A stretch of DNA of 64,000 bases, from the NCBI RefSeq assembly GCF_000622385.1, contig NZ_JASD01000008.1:2356001-2420000 (forward strand). Direction: 5' to 3'. Below are positions 56,924-64,000 of the stretch, one piece after another. Each line of letters opens with the position of its first letter. The stretch's first letter is position 1. This DNA is from Sulfitobacter noctilucicola. GTDB taxonomy: Bacteria > Pseudomonadota > Alphaproteobacteria > Rhodobacterales > Rhodobacteraceae. A program made the position numbers and the translations under genes. The notes beneath the pieces were generated by a model. That model worked only from the letters and a program-made list of their open reading frames with translations, was not told the origin of the DNA and did no database searches.

Positions 56924-57733
56924 TTATGCGAATTCCGCCAGCAACTCGTCCACACCACGTTCCAGTTCAGCAATTTTGGACCGGCGCGCTTCAGCCACCG
57001 CAGGATCAGGTGCGGCAGCAGTGTTCTCGGGAATGTCGCCCGATTTCTTAGCTGTCTCCAACGTGGTTTTCAAAAGGCCGATGATAGCGCGTGCCTTTTT
57101 GGGGTTCGTTTCCAGTTGGGATTCGAACATGGCTTTGAGGCCGCCAACCTTTTTGCCGACACCCGCGTTTGTGGAGACAACTGCGGCTTCTACATCGGGT
57201 TCGATTTCGGAATATTCGCGGCGGAGCACGTCGAGATCGGATTCGCCTGCCGGAGCCGCAGCTTCTTCTTCGCCGCCCCCGCCTTCGGGGGCCGGCGCAT
57301 CGCCTGCCGCGGCTTCCCCGCCTGCGGCACCACCGCCGCCTTCTTCCGCTGCGGCACCCTCTTCTGCACCTTCGCCCTCTTCGTCGTCCTCGGCTCCTTT
57401 AAAGAAGACCTTGGCGGCCATGCCACGGTCGGCAAAGTGCACCTTTGCCTTTCGCAGCAGGCCGGAGGGCGCGGCGTCTTCGTCAACACAATCGAGAATG
57501 ATCACGTTGCCCTTCATCTCGCAGGTGCCCATGGCTCCCTTACTGCTGCCACCTTCTTTCTTGGCAGCGCGCCACAGGGCTTCTGGCGGCTTCTTGCGGT
57601 CGGCCATAAAGACGATGCCTTCCGCGCCGATCTGCATAGCGAAATTGTGCTGCGTTTTGCGCATTTCGCCAAATTTTTTCTTGAGTTCCTCGCCTTGCTT
57701 TTTCAGCTCGGCTGGGGCTGGTTTCTTGGCCAT
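56924..57733 (-). CDS. Hypothetical protein with acidic Gly/Ala/Glu linker
   Basis: 269 residues. Three parts: a lysine-rich helix and compact domain (1-113; FAMQIGAEGIVFMADRKKPPEALWRAAKKEG, KGAMGTCEMKGNVIILDC), a low-complexity acidic Gly/Ala/Glu linker (114-164), and a helical C-terminal domain (165-269; KKVGGLKAMFESQLETNPKKARAIIGLLKTTLE). No signal peptide or membrane segment. Start ATG at 57731-57733 follows GGAGG with a 5-base gap; an ATG four codons upstream is less likely. I do not recognise the family. Its codon bias and compact domains suggest a real, well-expressed gene. A scaffold or partner for the large coiled-coil proteins is conceivable, without sequence support. Confidence 0.75.
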   Translation of the reverse strand: MAKKPAPAELKKQGEELKKKFGEMRKTQHNFAMQIGAEGIVFMADRKKPPEALWRAAKKEGGSSKGAMGTCEMKGNVIILDCVDEDAAPSGLLRKAKVHFADRGMAAKVFFKGAEDDEEGEGAEEGAAAEEGGGGAAGGEAAAGDAPAPEGGGGEEEAAAPAGESDLDVLRREYSEIEPDVEAAVVSTNAGVGKKVGGLKAMFESQLETNPKKARAIIGLLKTTLETAKKSGDIPENTAAAPDPAVAEARRSKIAELERGVDELLAEFA

Positions 57734-57773
57734 GTTATCCTCCAAAATCCGTGGGTGGATCAGTTCTCTAATT

Positions 57774-57793
57774 GTCGGACGGTCCGTCGGACC
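57774..57793 (-). promoter_or_regulatory. Tandem GTCGGAC repeat with palindrome
   Basis: GTCGGAC occurs twice in 20 bases (57774-57793) and the second half GGTCC-GTC-GGACC (57781-57793) is a perfect palindrome, about 45 bases upstream of the acidic-linker gene. This is a plausible repressor or activator site. Confidence 0.5.
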
Positions 57794-58044
57794 GATACCA
57801 GAGCGCCTTGAATATTCGCGCGATTATCGTTTCAAATGCCGGTCTGTTAAGCATGCATAATTGCGTGCACCGACGACCTTTCAATTACTATGTCTGAGCA
57901 AATCAGGCGTAATTTACCCGATGACTCGTTCTTGCAATGCTCTACAGCCTAACGGGTTTTCCGCAAATTTCTAGCAAATTTATTCTTTGGCCTCAGAGTT
58001 CAGCGGTGGGTTTTAGGATGGAACAGGTCGCTATTAACAAAAGG

Positions 58045-58070
58045 GGCGGGGGCATTCTACCGCCCCCGCC
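58045..58070 (-). terminator. Intrinsic terminator of cydAB
   Basis: GGCGGGGGC (58045-58053) and GCCCCCGCC (58062-58070) form a perfect 9-bp G/C stem with an 8-base loop. In the minus direction it is followed by CCTTTTGTT, a reasonable U-run. It begins 38 bases beyond the cydB stop. Confidence 0.85.
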
Positions 58071-58107
58071 GTCAGAAGTATCCTTGATTGTCGTCAGTAC
58101 CCCATCG

Positions 58108-59124
58108 TTAGTCGTATCGCAGTTCAGTCGCCTTACCGCGAAAAATAGAATAGGACAGAATGGTATAGCCCAAGATGGCGGGCAGAACGAAAAGTGTGCC
58201 GATCAGGATGATAAGCAAGCTTTCCGGGGCGGATGCGGCCTCGTAAATCGTTATCTGTTCCGGCACCACATAGGGGTAGAATGAATAGGCCATGCCACCG
58301 AAAGCGAGCACGAACAGCGCCATTGCCGCCATGAACGGCCCCCACGCGCTGCGATCATTGTCCTGTGGCAAGCGTTTGATCTGCCAAAGCAGATAGAGCA
58401 CCATCGCCGCAGACAAGAGTGGTAGCGGAGACAGGTAAAGCATCTCGGGCATGCTGAACCATTTCTCGTAGATCCGCGCACTAACGTATGGTGTCGCCAT
58501 GGAGATTGCTGCGATGCCAAGGATCAGTCCCCAGATACCGCGTTTGGCCCAGCCGACAGCCCGTTTCTGTAATTCACCGCTTGTCTTTGCGATCAGCCAC
58601 GCGGCACCGATAAAGCTGTACCCAACCGTCAGGAAAACCGCGGTCAGCAAGGCAAAGGCCACGTGTGGCAAGGTCCACGTGAGGCCCATGACGTACATTC
58701 CAAGCATGAAACCTTGGCTCATGGAGGCCATGAGCGATCCGACGAAGAACGCTACATTCCAGCGCGGTTTCTGCGATGCCGGTGCTTTTGCACGAAATTC
58801 GAAAGACACGCCGCGAAGGATAAGACCCACCAGCATGACGAACACTGGCAGGTACAAGGCACTTAATATGATGCCATGTGCCGTGGGGAAGGCCACCAGC
58901 AATAGCCCGATTGCCAGCACAAGCCATGTCTCGTTTGCATCCCAGAACGGCCCGATGGAGGCGACCAGCAAGTCTTTGTCTTCATCCTCGGCCAGCGGCA
59001 CCAATAGGCCCACACCCAGATCGAAACCGTCCAGAATAACATACATCAGAATGGACAGGCCCATCAGGGCGGCAAAAGTCCACGGCAGCCATATGGCCGG
59101 ATCGCTGAACAGGTCCATCATCAT
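58108..59124 (-). CDS. cydB: Cytochrome bd-type quinol oxidase subunit II
   Basis: 338 residues with eight to nine membrane helices. Family motifs are MYVILDGFDLGVG, FWDANETWLVLA, and GVSFEFR, typical of CydB/CioB. It partners subunit I in the oxidation of quinol to reduce O2 to water without proton pumping. The start overlaps the cydA stop by four bases (ATGA, within a run of ATG codons). Confidence 0.93.
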   Translation of the reverse strand: MMMDLFSDPAIWLPWTFAALMGLSILMYVILDGFDLGVGLLVPLAEDEDKDLLVASIGPFWDANETWLVLAIGLLLVAFPTAHGIILSALYLPVFVMLVGLILRGVSFEFRAKAPASQKPRWNVAFFVGSLMASMSQGFMLGMYVMGLTWTLPHVAFALLTAVFLTVGYSFIGAAWLIAKTSGELQKRAVGWAKRGIWGLILGIAAISMATPYVSARIYEKWFSMPEMLYLSPLPLLSAAMVLYLLWQIKRLPQDNDRSAWGPFMAAMALFVLAFGGMAYSFYPYVVPEQITIYEAASAPESLLIILIGTLFVLPAILGYTILSYSIFRGKATELRYD

Positions 59125-60521
59125 TCTCCCGGCTGCATAACGGCGACTTCGGCTTCACCGCTGTGTTTGTATCCGCGCGACGGAAGAGCTTCGCCGCGAG
59201 CAGCTTTGCGCGCCAGATAAAGGATCACACCGATGTAGGCAAAAATCAGCGCGGCGTAGATAACGAGATATCCGATCAGTGTGCTCAGGACCATACCGGC
59301 GGAAACGTCGCTCACTGCGTCCTTGGTCGCAAGCACACCTTGAACCAACCAAGGCTGGCGTCCGATTTCGGTCGTGTACCAGCCTGCGAGTGTGGCCAAC
59401 CAACCGCTGAGGCTCATCGCGGCAAAAGCGTAGAGGGGCAAGCGCGGCATTTCACCGGCACCGTAGCGTCGCAGCAGGAAAAGACCGGTCCACGAAAGGA
59501 CGAGCATCGCCATTCCGGTTGCGACCATGATCCGGAAGCTGAAGAAAACCGGTGCCACACGCGGATGCAGTTTCGTCCCGTCCTCGGCCACAAAATCATT
59601 GAGACCGGGCACAACGCCTGACGGTTTATGCTTCAGGATGATCGATGCCCCGTTGGGCACACCTATCTCGTACTTGTTCTCGCGTGCTTCTTCATCCGGG
59701 ATGGCAAACAGGACCAGCGGGATGTTGGGACCTGTTTCCCAGTTGCCCTCCATCGCGGCAACTTTGGCGGGTTGATGCTCTAGCGTGTTCAAGCCGTGAA
59801 AATCACCGGCAAGAATTTGCAGCGGGATCAGACCGGCGGCCACGATGATACCAAAGCGCAGCGTAGATTTGGCGCTTTCGGCGCGGTCGCCCCACAAAAG
59901 GCGCAGCGCGGAAACGCCGGCGATCAGGAATGCGACCGTCAGACCGGAGGCCAGTAGCATATGCACCAGACGGTATGGCATCGACGGATTAAAGACGATC
60001 TCCCACCAGTTGGTCGCAAACACAACGCCATCGCGCAGCTCAAAGCCCTGGGGCGTGTGCATCCACGAATTCAGAACGATGATCCAGAAGGTAGACATGG
60101 TCGTGCCGAAGGCCACAAGGAAGGTCGCCAGCGTATGTACCCACGGCTTCACGCGGGACGCACCGAACAGCATGATCCCCAAAAAGACCGCCTCAAGAAA
60201 GAAGGCTGTCATGACCTCATAAGCCAGCAGCGGTCCGGCCACATTGCCGACGGTTTCCATGAAACCGGGCCAGTTGGTGCCGAACTGGAACGACATGGTA
60301 ATGCCCGACACAACACCCATCGCAAAGGATAGCGCAAAGATTTTTACCCAAAACATATAGGCATCCATCCATTTGCTTTCCCGCGTTGCGTTGTAGCGCA
60401 ATTTGAAGAACAGCAGCACCCAGCCCAAAGCGATCGTGATCGTGGGGAACAGGATGTGAAAAGAGATATTCGCACCGAACTGAATGCGTGACAAAAGTAA
60501 TGTATCCACGGGGTACTCCAT
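59121..60521 (-). CDS. cydA: Cytochrome bd-type (short Q-loop, CIO-like) quinol oxidase subunit I
   Basis: 466 residues using ATG 60519-60521 (MEYPVDTLLLSRIQFGANISFH, with the haem b595 His at 22 as expected for this family); a GTG ten codons upstream falls beyond the likely transcription start. GRQPW is conserved. The length and the short segment after LAGDFHGLNTLEHQPAK indicate the short Q-loop (cyanide-insensitive CioA-like) subfamily rather than the E. coli CydA type. Axial His for haem b558 is in YRLVHMLLAS. Functions under low oxygen or nitrosative and sulfide stress. Confidence 0.9.
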   Translation of the reverse strand: MEYPVDTLLLSRIQFGANISFHILFPTITIALGWVLLFFKLRYNATRESKWMDAYMFWVKIFALSFAMGVVSGITMSFQFGTNWPGFMETVGNVAGPLLAYEVMTAFFLEAVFLGIMLFGASRVKPWVHTLATFLVAFGTTMSTFWIIVLNSWMHTPQGFELRDGVVFATNWWEIVFNPSMPYRLVHMLLASGLTVAFLIAGVSALRLLWGDRAESAKSTLRFGIIVAAGLIPLQILAGDFHGLNTLEHQPAKVAAMEGNWETGPNIPLVLFAIPDEEARENKYEIGVPNGASIILKHKPSGVVPGLNDFVAEDGTKLHPRVAPVFFSFRIMVATGMAMLVLSWTGLFLLRRYGAGEMPRLPLYAFAAMSLSGWLATLAGWYTTEIGRQPWLVQGVLATKDAVSDVSAGMVLSTLIGYLVIYAALIFAYIGVILYLARKAARGEALPSRGYKHSGEAEVAVMQPGE

Positions 60522-60551
60522 GCCTGACGGACTTATGGTGTCTTGTGACAC

Positions 60552-60557
60552 ATTATA
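60552..60557 (-). promoter_or_regulatory. -10 element of the cydAB promoter
   Basis: On the minus strand the sequence TATAAT (complement of 60552-60557) lies about 31 bases before the chosen cydA start. A CTGACT at an 18-base spacing could be the -35. Upstream, TTGCG-TAG-CGCAA (60631-60643) is a palindrome that may bind a redox regulator. Confidence 0.55.
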
Positions 60558-60664
60558 TATTCCGAAACCCCACCAAGTCAGGGAGATGCGACGAAACGCG
60601 CACCAGTTTTCCGGTTTACGTAGGATTTTGTTGCGTAGCGCAAAGTAACCGATTGAAGACGGGT

Positions 60665-61366
60665 CTAATCGCCGAACAATCTGCCGAAACCTGCGGCTTT
60701 ACCGGAGTGGCCCAGTAGCCGGCGCGCGCCCCAAGCACCAGCGGTCGCGCTAGTGACGACAGGCAGGTTAAACTCATCCTCCAGCGGCCTGATCACCGGC
60801 AGCGTCCGCAATCCGCCGCAAGAGATAAAGAGCGCCTCCGCTCCCTCGGCTTCCTCCATCGCTGAACGTCCTAGAGTGATCAGGTCATCTGCGGTAACAG
60901 CAAAAATATCTTCGATCTGTCTCAGGTGAAGCGCCTTGAGCGTGACGGTCTCGATGCCAGCCTGCTCAAAGTACGCCATCAAAGCGCGGTTGACAGGCTC
61001 TTCATAAGCGGTGGCGACGGCAACGCGACTGGCGTTGAGCGTTGCCAACGCTTCCAGAACGGAATCTGTCATGGTTGTCACAGGCAGGCCCGAAGCCTCT
61101 GCCATGGCATCACGCACCTGCGCGTTTCCTTCTGGCCCGCGGTAAAAGCTTAGGGATGTTCCCATCAGGGATACCGCTTCTGCACCGCACTCTTTCAGGC
61201 GCTTAGCCAATGCGGCGGTGTGACCGATCACGCTATCGTACCCTTCGGGCGTGAGTTGCGGCAATGCCATCCCTTCAGCGATGAATGTCACGTCGGGATA
61301 AAGCTGTGGTGGTTCAGGCGGGACTTCTCCGGCGGCAGGCGGCACGATAAGACCGACACAAGCCAT
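60665..61366 (-). CDS. Arylmalonate decarboxylase-like / Asp-Glu racemase superfamily enzyme
   Basis: 233 residues. Its pattern follows arylmalonate decarboxylase closely: GLIVPPAAGEVP at the N-terminus, SLMGTSLSFYRG near residue 70 (the dioxyanion-hole Gly-Thr-Ser in place of the first catalytic Cys of racemases), and the single catalytic Cys183 in ISCGGL, then GRLFGD at the C-terminus. AMDases decarboxylate disubstituted malonates cofactor-free. The start at 61364-61366 is one base after the stop of the upstream dehydrogenase gene. Maleate isomerase is the alternative, but that uses two cysteines. Substrate in this operon is unknown, possibly a malonate or tartronate derivative. Confidence 0.85.
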   Translation of the reverse strand: MACVGLIVPPAAGEVPPEPPQLYPDVTFIAEGMALPQLTPEGYDSVIGHTAALAKRLKECGAEAVSLMGTSLSFYRGPEGNAQVRDAMAEASGLPVTTMTDSVLEALATLNASRVAVATAYEEPVNRALMAYFEQAGIETVTLKALHLRQIEDIFAVTADDLITLGRSAMEEAEGAEALFISCGGLRTLPVIRPLEDEFNLPVVTSATAGAWGARRLLGHSGKAAGFGRLFGD

Positions 61367-61367
61367 G

Positions 61368-62249
61368 TCAGAGCCGCGCCGCAAGAGTTGCCACAATGGT
61401 CGATATATCGCTTTGATCGTACCCCCTTACGCCGGTCTCGCGCATCAGGTCAATCGCGGCGTCCGTCATTGGCAGCGCTGCCTTGCCGGCACCTTTGGCA
61501 GCCACTGTGTCGAGGTCTTTGAGCATCATGGCCACTGTGCCAAGCGGGTTTTCAAAGTTCTCCGACGCCATGCGCGGCGCAAGCAGTTGAAACACCTTGC
61601 TGTCGGCAAAGCCTCCGGCCAGAGCATCGGTCAATTGGGTCGCGTCCACGCCGGATTTCTTGGCGAAGTTCACGGCTTCGGCGACAACGGCCATGGTGCA
61701 GCCGGATATGATCTGGTTGACCAGTTTGGTCATCTGGCCCGCACCCGCTGGCCCCATATGGGTAACCTTTTGCGCCAGTGGTCCCATGAGCGGTGCAGCA
61801 AGGGCAAAGTCCTCATCCGTGCCGCCAGCCATGATTGTCAAAGTGCCATCGGTCGCGGCGGGCGTCCCCCCGGAGACTGGCGCGTCGATCCAGCCCATAC
61901 CGTTTGCGGCGCGCAGCCGTGTGCCAAACTCCCGCGTCTGATCCGGGTCCATTGATGACAGGTCGATCAAAATCGACGGGCCGTTAACGCTGGCCACGCC
62001 GTCATCACCGAACATCACCTCCTCGACCGCGCGTGCGTCGGTCAGGCAACACATGATCACGTCACAGTGCGCCGCCAGTTGGGCAGGGCTTTCGGCGAGC
62101 TTTGCACCAGCGGCCACGGCGGCGTCTTTCTTGCCTGCTGAGCGGTTCCAGACCATGACGTCGCATCCTGCGTCCAGCAGCCGCATTACCATCGGCGCGC
62201 CCATGAGGCCCAGTCCGATGTATCCCAGTCGAGGATTATTCATCATCAA
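61368..62249 (-). CDS. Beta-hydroxyacid dehydrogenase (3-hydroxyisobutyrate / tartronate semialdehyde reductase family)
   Basis: 293 residues. Rossmann glycine motif [12 protein letters not shown], substrate-binding [11 protein letters not shown], and the catalytic Lys in [10 protein letters not shown]. These are family-defining for HIBADH, GarR and GlxR enzymes. The gene overlaps the IlvD/Edd dehydratase gene by 14 bases at its start and is followed immediately by the AMDase-like gene, so all three work in one pathway, perhaps sugar-acid degradation. Specific substrate not assigned. Confidence 0.88.
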   Translation of the reverse strand: MMMNNPRLGYIGLGLMGAPMVMRLLDAGCDVMVWNRSAGKKDAAVAAGAKLAESPAQLAAHCDVIMCCLTDARAVEEVMFGDDGVASVNGPSILIDLSSMDPDQTREFGTRLRAANGMGWIDAPVSGGTPAATDGTLTIMAGGTDEDFALAAPLMGPLAQKVTHMGPAGAGQMTKLVNQIISGCTMAVVAEAVNFAKKSGVDATQLTDALAGGFADSKVFQLLAPRMASENFENPLGTVAMMLKDLDTVAAKGAGKAALPMTDAAIDLMRETGVRGYDQSDISTIVATLAARL

Positions 62250-63963
62250 GTCCGTCCATTGGCCATTCCGCAGCCCCCGAGTGCGTCACCGCCCCGTAGA
62301 AGGCGCTGCCAACCTGCGCTGCATACTTTTCGTGAACCCCGGCCAGACGGCGGGCGGGACGTGCGGCCAATGCTGCACGGCGTTTGTCCAATTCAGCATC
62401 ATCCACCAGCAGGTCAATCGCGCGGGCGCTTTCAGTGTCGATGCGGATGATATCCCCATCCTCCACCAATCCAAGCGGCCCGCCGCCATAGGCTTCAGGG
62501 GATAGATATCCGATGCACATGCCACGCGTCGCACCGGAGAAGCGTCCGTCCGTAACTAACGCCACCTTTTCGCCCATGCCCTGACCGTAAATCACGGCGG
62601 TCGGTCCCAGCATCTCGCGCATGCCCGGCCCGCCAGCAGGGCCTTCGTTACGAATGATGATCACATCGCCTGCCTTATAGGTTTGTTGGCGAATGACACG
62701 CATGCAGTCTTCTTCGCTCTCGAAAACCCGCGCAGGCCCCTCGTGGACACGCTTTTTCAGGCCTGCCACTTTGATAAACGCGCCTTCGGGGGCAAGGTTG
62801 CCTTTAAGGACAATCACGCCGCCACTGCTGTCAATCGCCTCCGCGACCGGCCGGATAACCTCGCCATCAGGATCAGGCGCGTCTTTCACGGCCTCGGCCA
62901 AGGTCTCACCGCTCAAGGTCAGCGTATCGCCGTGCATATGTCCGCTTGAGATAAGCGCTTTCGCGATCATCGGCACGCCGCCCAACCGGTGCACATCGAG
63001 CGCATAGTAAGCGCCGCCCGGACGCAGGTTGCCAATCAGCGGCGTCCGCTCGAACACCGCCCCGACATCGTCCATCGTGAAGGTGATACCGGCCTCGTGG
63101 GCGATGGCAGAGATGTGCATGCCTGCATTGGTTGACCCGCCGGTGGCCGCTACAATCGCACAGGCGTTCTCAAGGCTTTTGCGGGTGATCAGATCACGCG
63201 GGTATGGCCCGCCGCGTTCCAGCACCTGCATGACGAGGTGTCCGGCCTTGCGGCCCAAGGCCATCCGTTCGGAAAACACTGCAGGAATGAGCGCACTGCC
63301 CAAAGGCGCAATGCCGAGGATTTCGGACACCATGCCCATCGTGTTGGCAGTAAATTGACCGGGGCAGGCTCCGACCGTGGGCATCACCGCGCGTTCCATC
63401 CGGTCCAGTGTTTCTTGGGCCATGTCGCCCGCCATTACGGCCCCTGCGCCTTCGTAGGCATCCAGAATGGTTGCGGGCTTACCACCGAACATGCCGGGCA
63501 AGGTGCTGCCGCCAAAAACAAAAACGGACGGGCAATTCAGGCGCACCATCGCCATGATAAGCGCGGGCAGGTTCTTGTCACAGCCGCCATAGGCCACCAG
63601 CCCGTCATAGGCATGACCGCGCATCACAAGCTCAACTGAATCCGCAATCGTTTCGCGCGACATCAGCGAATTCTTCATGCCCTGATGGTTCATGCTGAAC
63701 CCGTCAGAGACAGAGATCGTCGTGAATTCACGCGGCGTGCCGCCCGCTTCTTGAACGCCGCGATAGGCGTGTTCGGCCTGATCGCGCAGGTTCATGTTGC
63801 ACGGTGATGTTTCGCCATGCGTTGACGCGACACCAATCATCGGGCGCGAGATGGCATCATCATCGAGACCCGCACCACGGTAGAACGCGCGGTGCGGGAC
63901 CCTATCGAGCCCATCTGTTGTCACGCGGGAGCGCAGCTTGCGCTTGGGATCAGAGGGGGACAT
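62236..63963 (-). CDS. IlvD/Edd family dehydratase
   Basis: 575 residues, dihydroxy-acid dehydratase family with Fe-S cluster Cys in SPCNMN, GGCDKN and VGACPGQF. The catalytic-loop region reads [15 protein letters not shown]. Members include IlvD (branched-chain biosynthesis) and sugar-acid dehydratases (xylonate, arabonate, gluconate). The operon partners (beta-hydroxyacid dehydrogenase, AMDase-like) favour a sugar-acid role over IlvD, though biosynthetic IlvD has the same motifs. Start at 63963 follows AGGAGAACGCC (AGGAG). The gene is complete; 37 bases remain before the window edge. Confidence 0.88.
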   Translation of the reverse strand: MSPSDPKRKLRSRVTTDGLDRVPHRAFYRGAGLDDDAISRPMIGVASTHGETSPCNMNLRDQAEHAYRGVQEAGGTPREFTTISVSDGFSMNHQGMKNSLMSRETIADSVELVMRGHAYDGLVAYGGCDKNLPALIMAMVRLNCPSVFVFGGSTLPGMFGGKPATILDAYEGAGAVMAGDMAQETLDRMERAVMPTVGACPGQFTANTMGMVSEILGIAPLGSALIPAVFSERMALGRKAGHLVMQVLERGGPYPRDLITRKSLENACAIVAATGGSTNAGMHISAIAHEAGITFTMDDVGAVFERTPLIGNLRPGGAYYALDVHRLGGVPMIAKALISSGHMHGDTLTLSGETLAEAVKDAPDPDGEVIRPVAEAIDSSGGVIVLKGNLAPEGAFIKVAGLKKRVHEGPARVFESEEDCMRVIRQQTYKAGDVIIIRNEGPAGGPGMREMLGPTAVIYGQGMGEKVALVTDGRFSGATRGMCIGYLSPEAYGGGPLGLVEDGDIIRIDTESARAIDLLVDDAELDKRRAALAARPARRLAGVHEKYAAQVGSAFYGAVTHSGAAEWPMDGLDDE

Positions 63964-64000
63964 GGCGTTCTCCTGTGGATTGGGAAAGGACTGGTCTTTG

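Larger units (their letters stand above)
57734..58107. other. Spacer between bd oxidase operon and acidic-linker gene
   Basis: 374 bases with no coding evidence. Contains the tandem repeat/palindrome at 57774-57793, probably promoter-associated, and the cydB terminator at 58045-58070. Confidence 0.55.

Noticed and set aside
56805..57860. Plus-strand frames rich in Ser/Ala/Pro and Arg/Leu opposite the acidic-linker gene
   Set aside because: The composition is that of the antisense of a Gly/Ala/Glu low-complexity linker; the minus frame has a proper ribosome binding site and structured domains.
59121..60521. E. coli-type long Q-loop CydA
   Set aside because: The protein is about 55 residues shorter, and the Q-loop segment lacks the long insertion; it fits the short-Q-loop CIO-like group.

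Overview
The window looks like chromosome (or large replicon) of a marine alphaproteobacterium of the Roseobacter group (Rhodobacterales). This is inferred from gene content, not from a marker gene: a Mn-type sitABCD operon behind Mur-like boxes, a Rhodobacterales-type Hint-domain protein, SmoEFGK-like polyol transport, a Tat-exported molybdenum hydroxylase with a dihaem cytochrome, a non-pyrrolysine MttB homologue, MatB and a short-Q-loop bd oxidase. No rRNA, tRNA, CRISPR array or prophage module was recognised.

Layout. 1-2074 (minus): 5'-complete but truncated gene for a peptidoglycan-binding, Gly-linker, coiled-coil protein. 2836-16300: catabolic island with a hydantoinase and GntR regulator facing outward from a shared operator, then VOC protein, Dpp/Opp-type ABC transporter, a leaderless second solute-binding-like protein, amidohydrolase, hydantoin racemase, DapA-family lyase and SDR, mostly joined by 4-base overlaps. 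16628-28313: insertion-sequence-rich zone (one decayed IS3, a fragment of another IS3-family transposase, a decayed IS1182, an intact IS3) around a 1304-residue helical-repeat protein with a C-terminal HExxH zincin motif and its small partner, a broken Hint protein and a flavodoxin-like reductase. The 1304-residue protein and the protein at 1-2074 share the same N-terminal module at identical residue numbers.

28352-33967 (minus): four-gene operon of a UDP-sulfoquinovose synthase homologue, a membrane-anchored periplasmic protein, a processive GT2 synthase and an outer-membrane beta-barrel, best read as a secretion system for a sulfonated exopolysaccharide. 34289-44499: polyol catabolism (GatZ-type protein, PfkB kinase, LacI regulator, SmoEFGK-like ABC transporter, mannitol 2-dehydrogenase family enzyme, Zn-dependent polyol dehydrogenase). 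44509-48058: manganese ABC transporter. 48288-54858: glutathione-dependent formaldehyde dehydrogenase-type ADH, TetR regulator, periplasmic isoquinoline/aldehyde oxidoreductase with dihaem cytochrome, MttB homologue. 54976-63963: malonyl-CoA synthetase, an acidic-linker protein of unknown function, cytochrome bd oxidase, then an arylmalonate-decarboxylase-like enzyme, a beta-hydroxyacid dehydrogenase and an IlvD/Edd dehydratase in one operon.

The strongest candidates for undescribed biology are the shared N-terminal module on two giant proteins (possible common export or loading signal), the predicted sulfoquinovose exopolysaccharide operon, and the hydantoin-type pathway that has racemase and hydantoinase but no recognisable carbamoylase.
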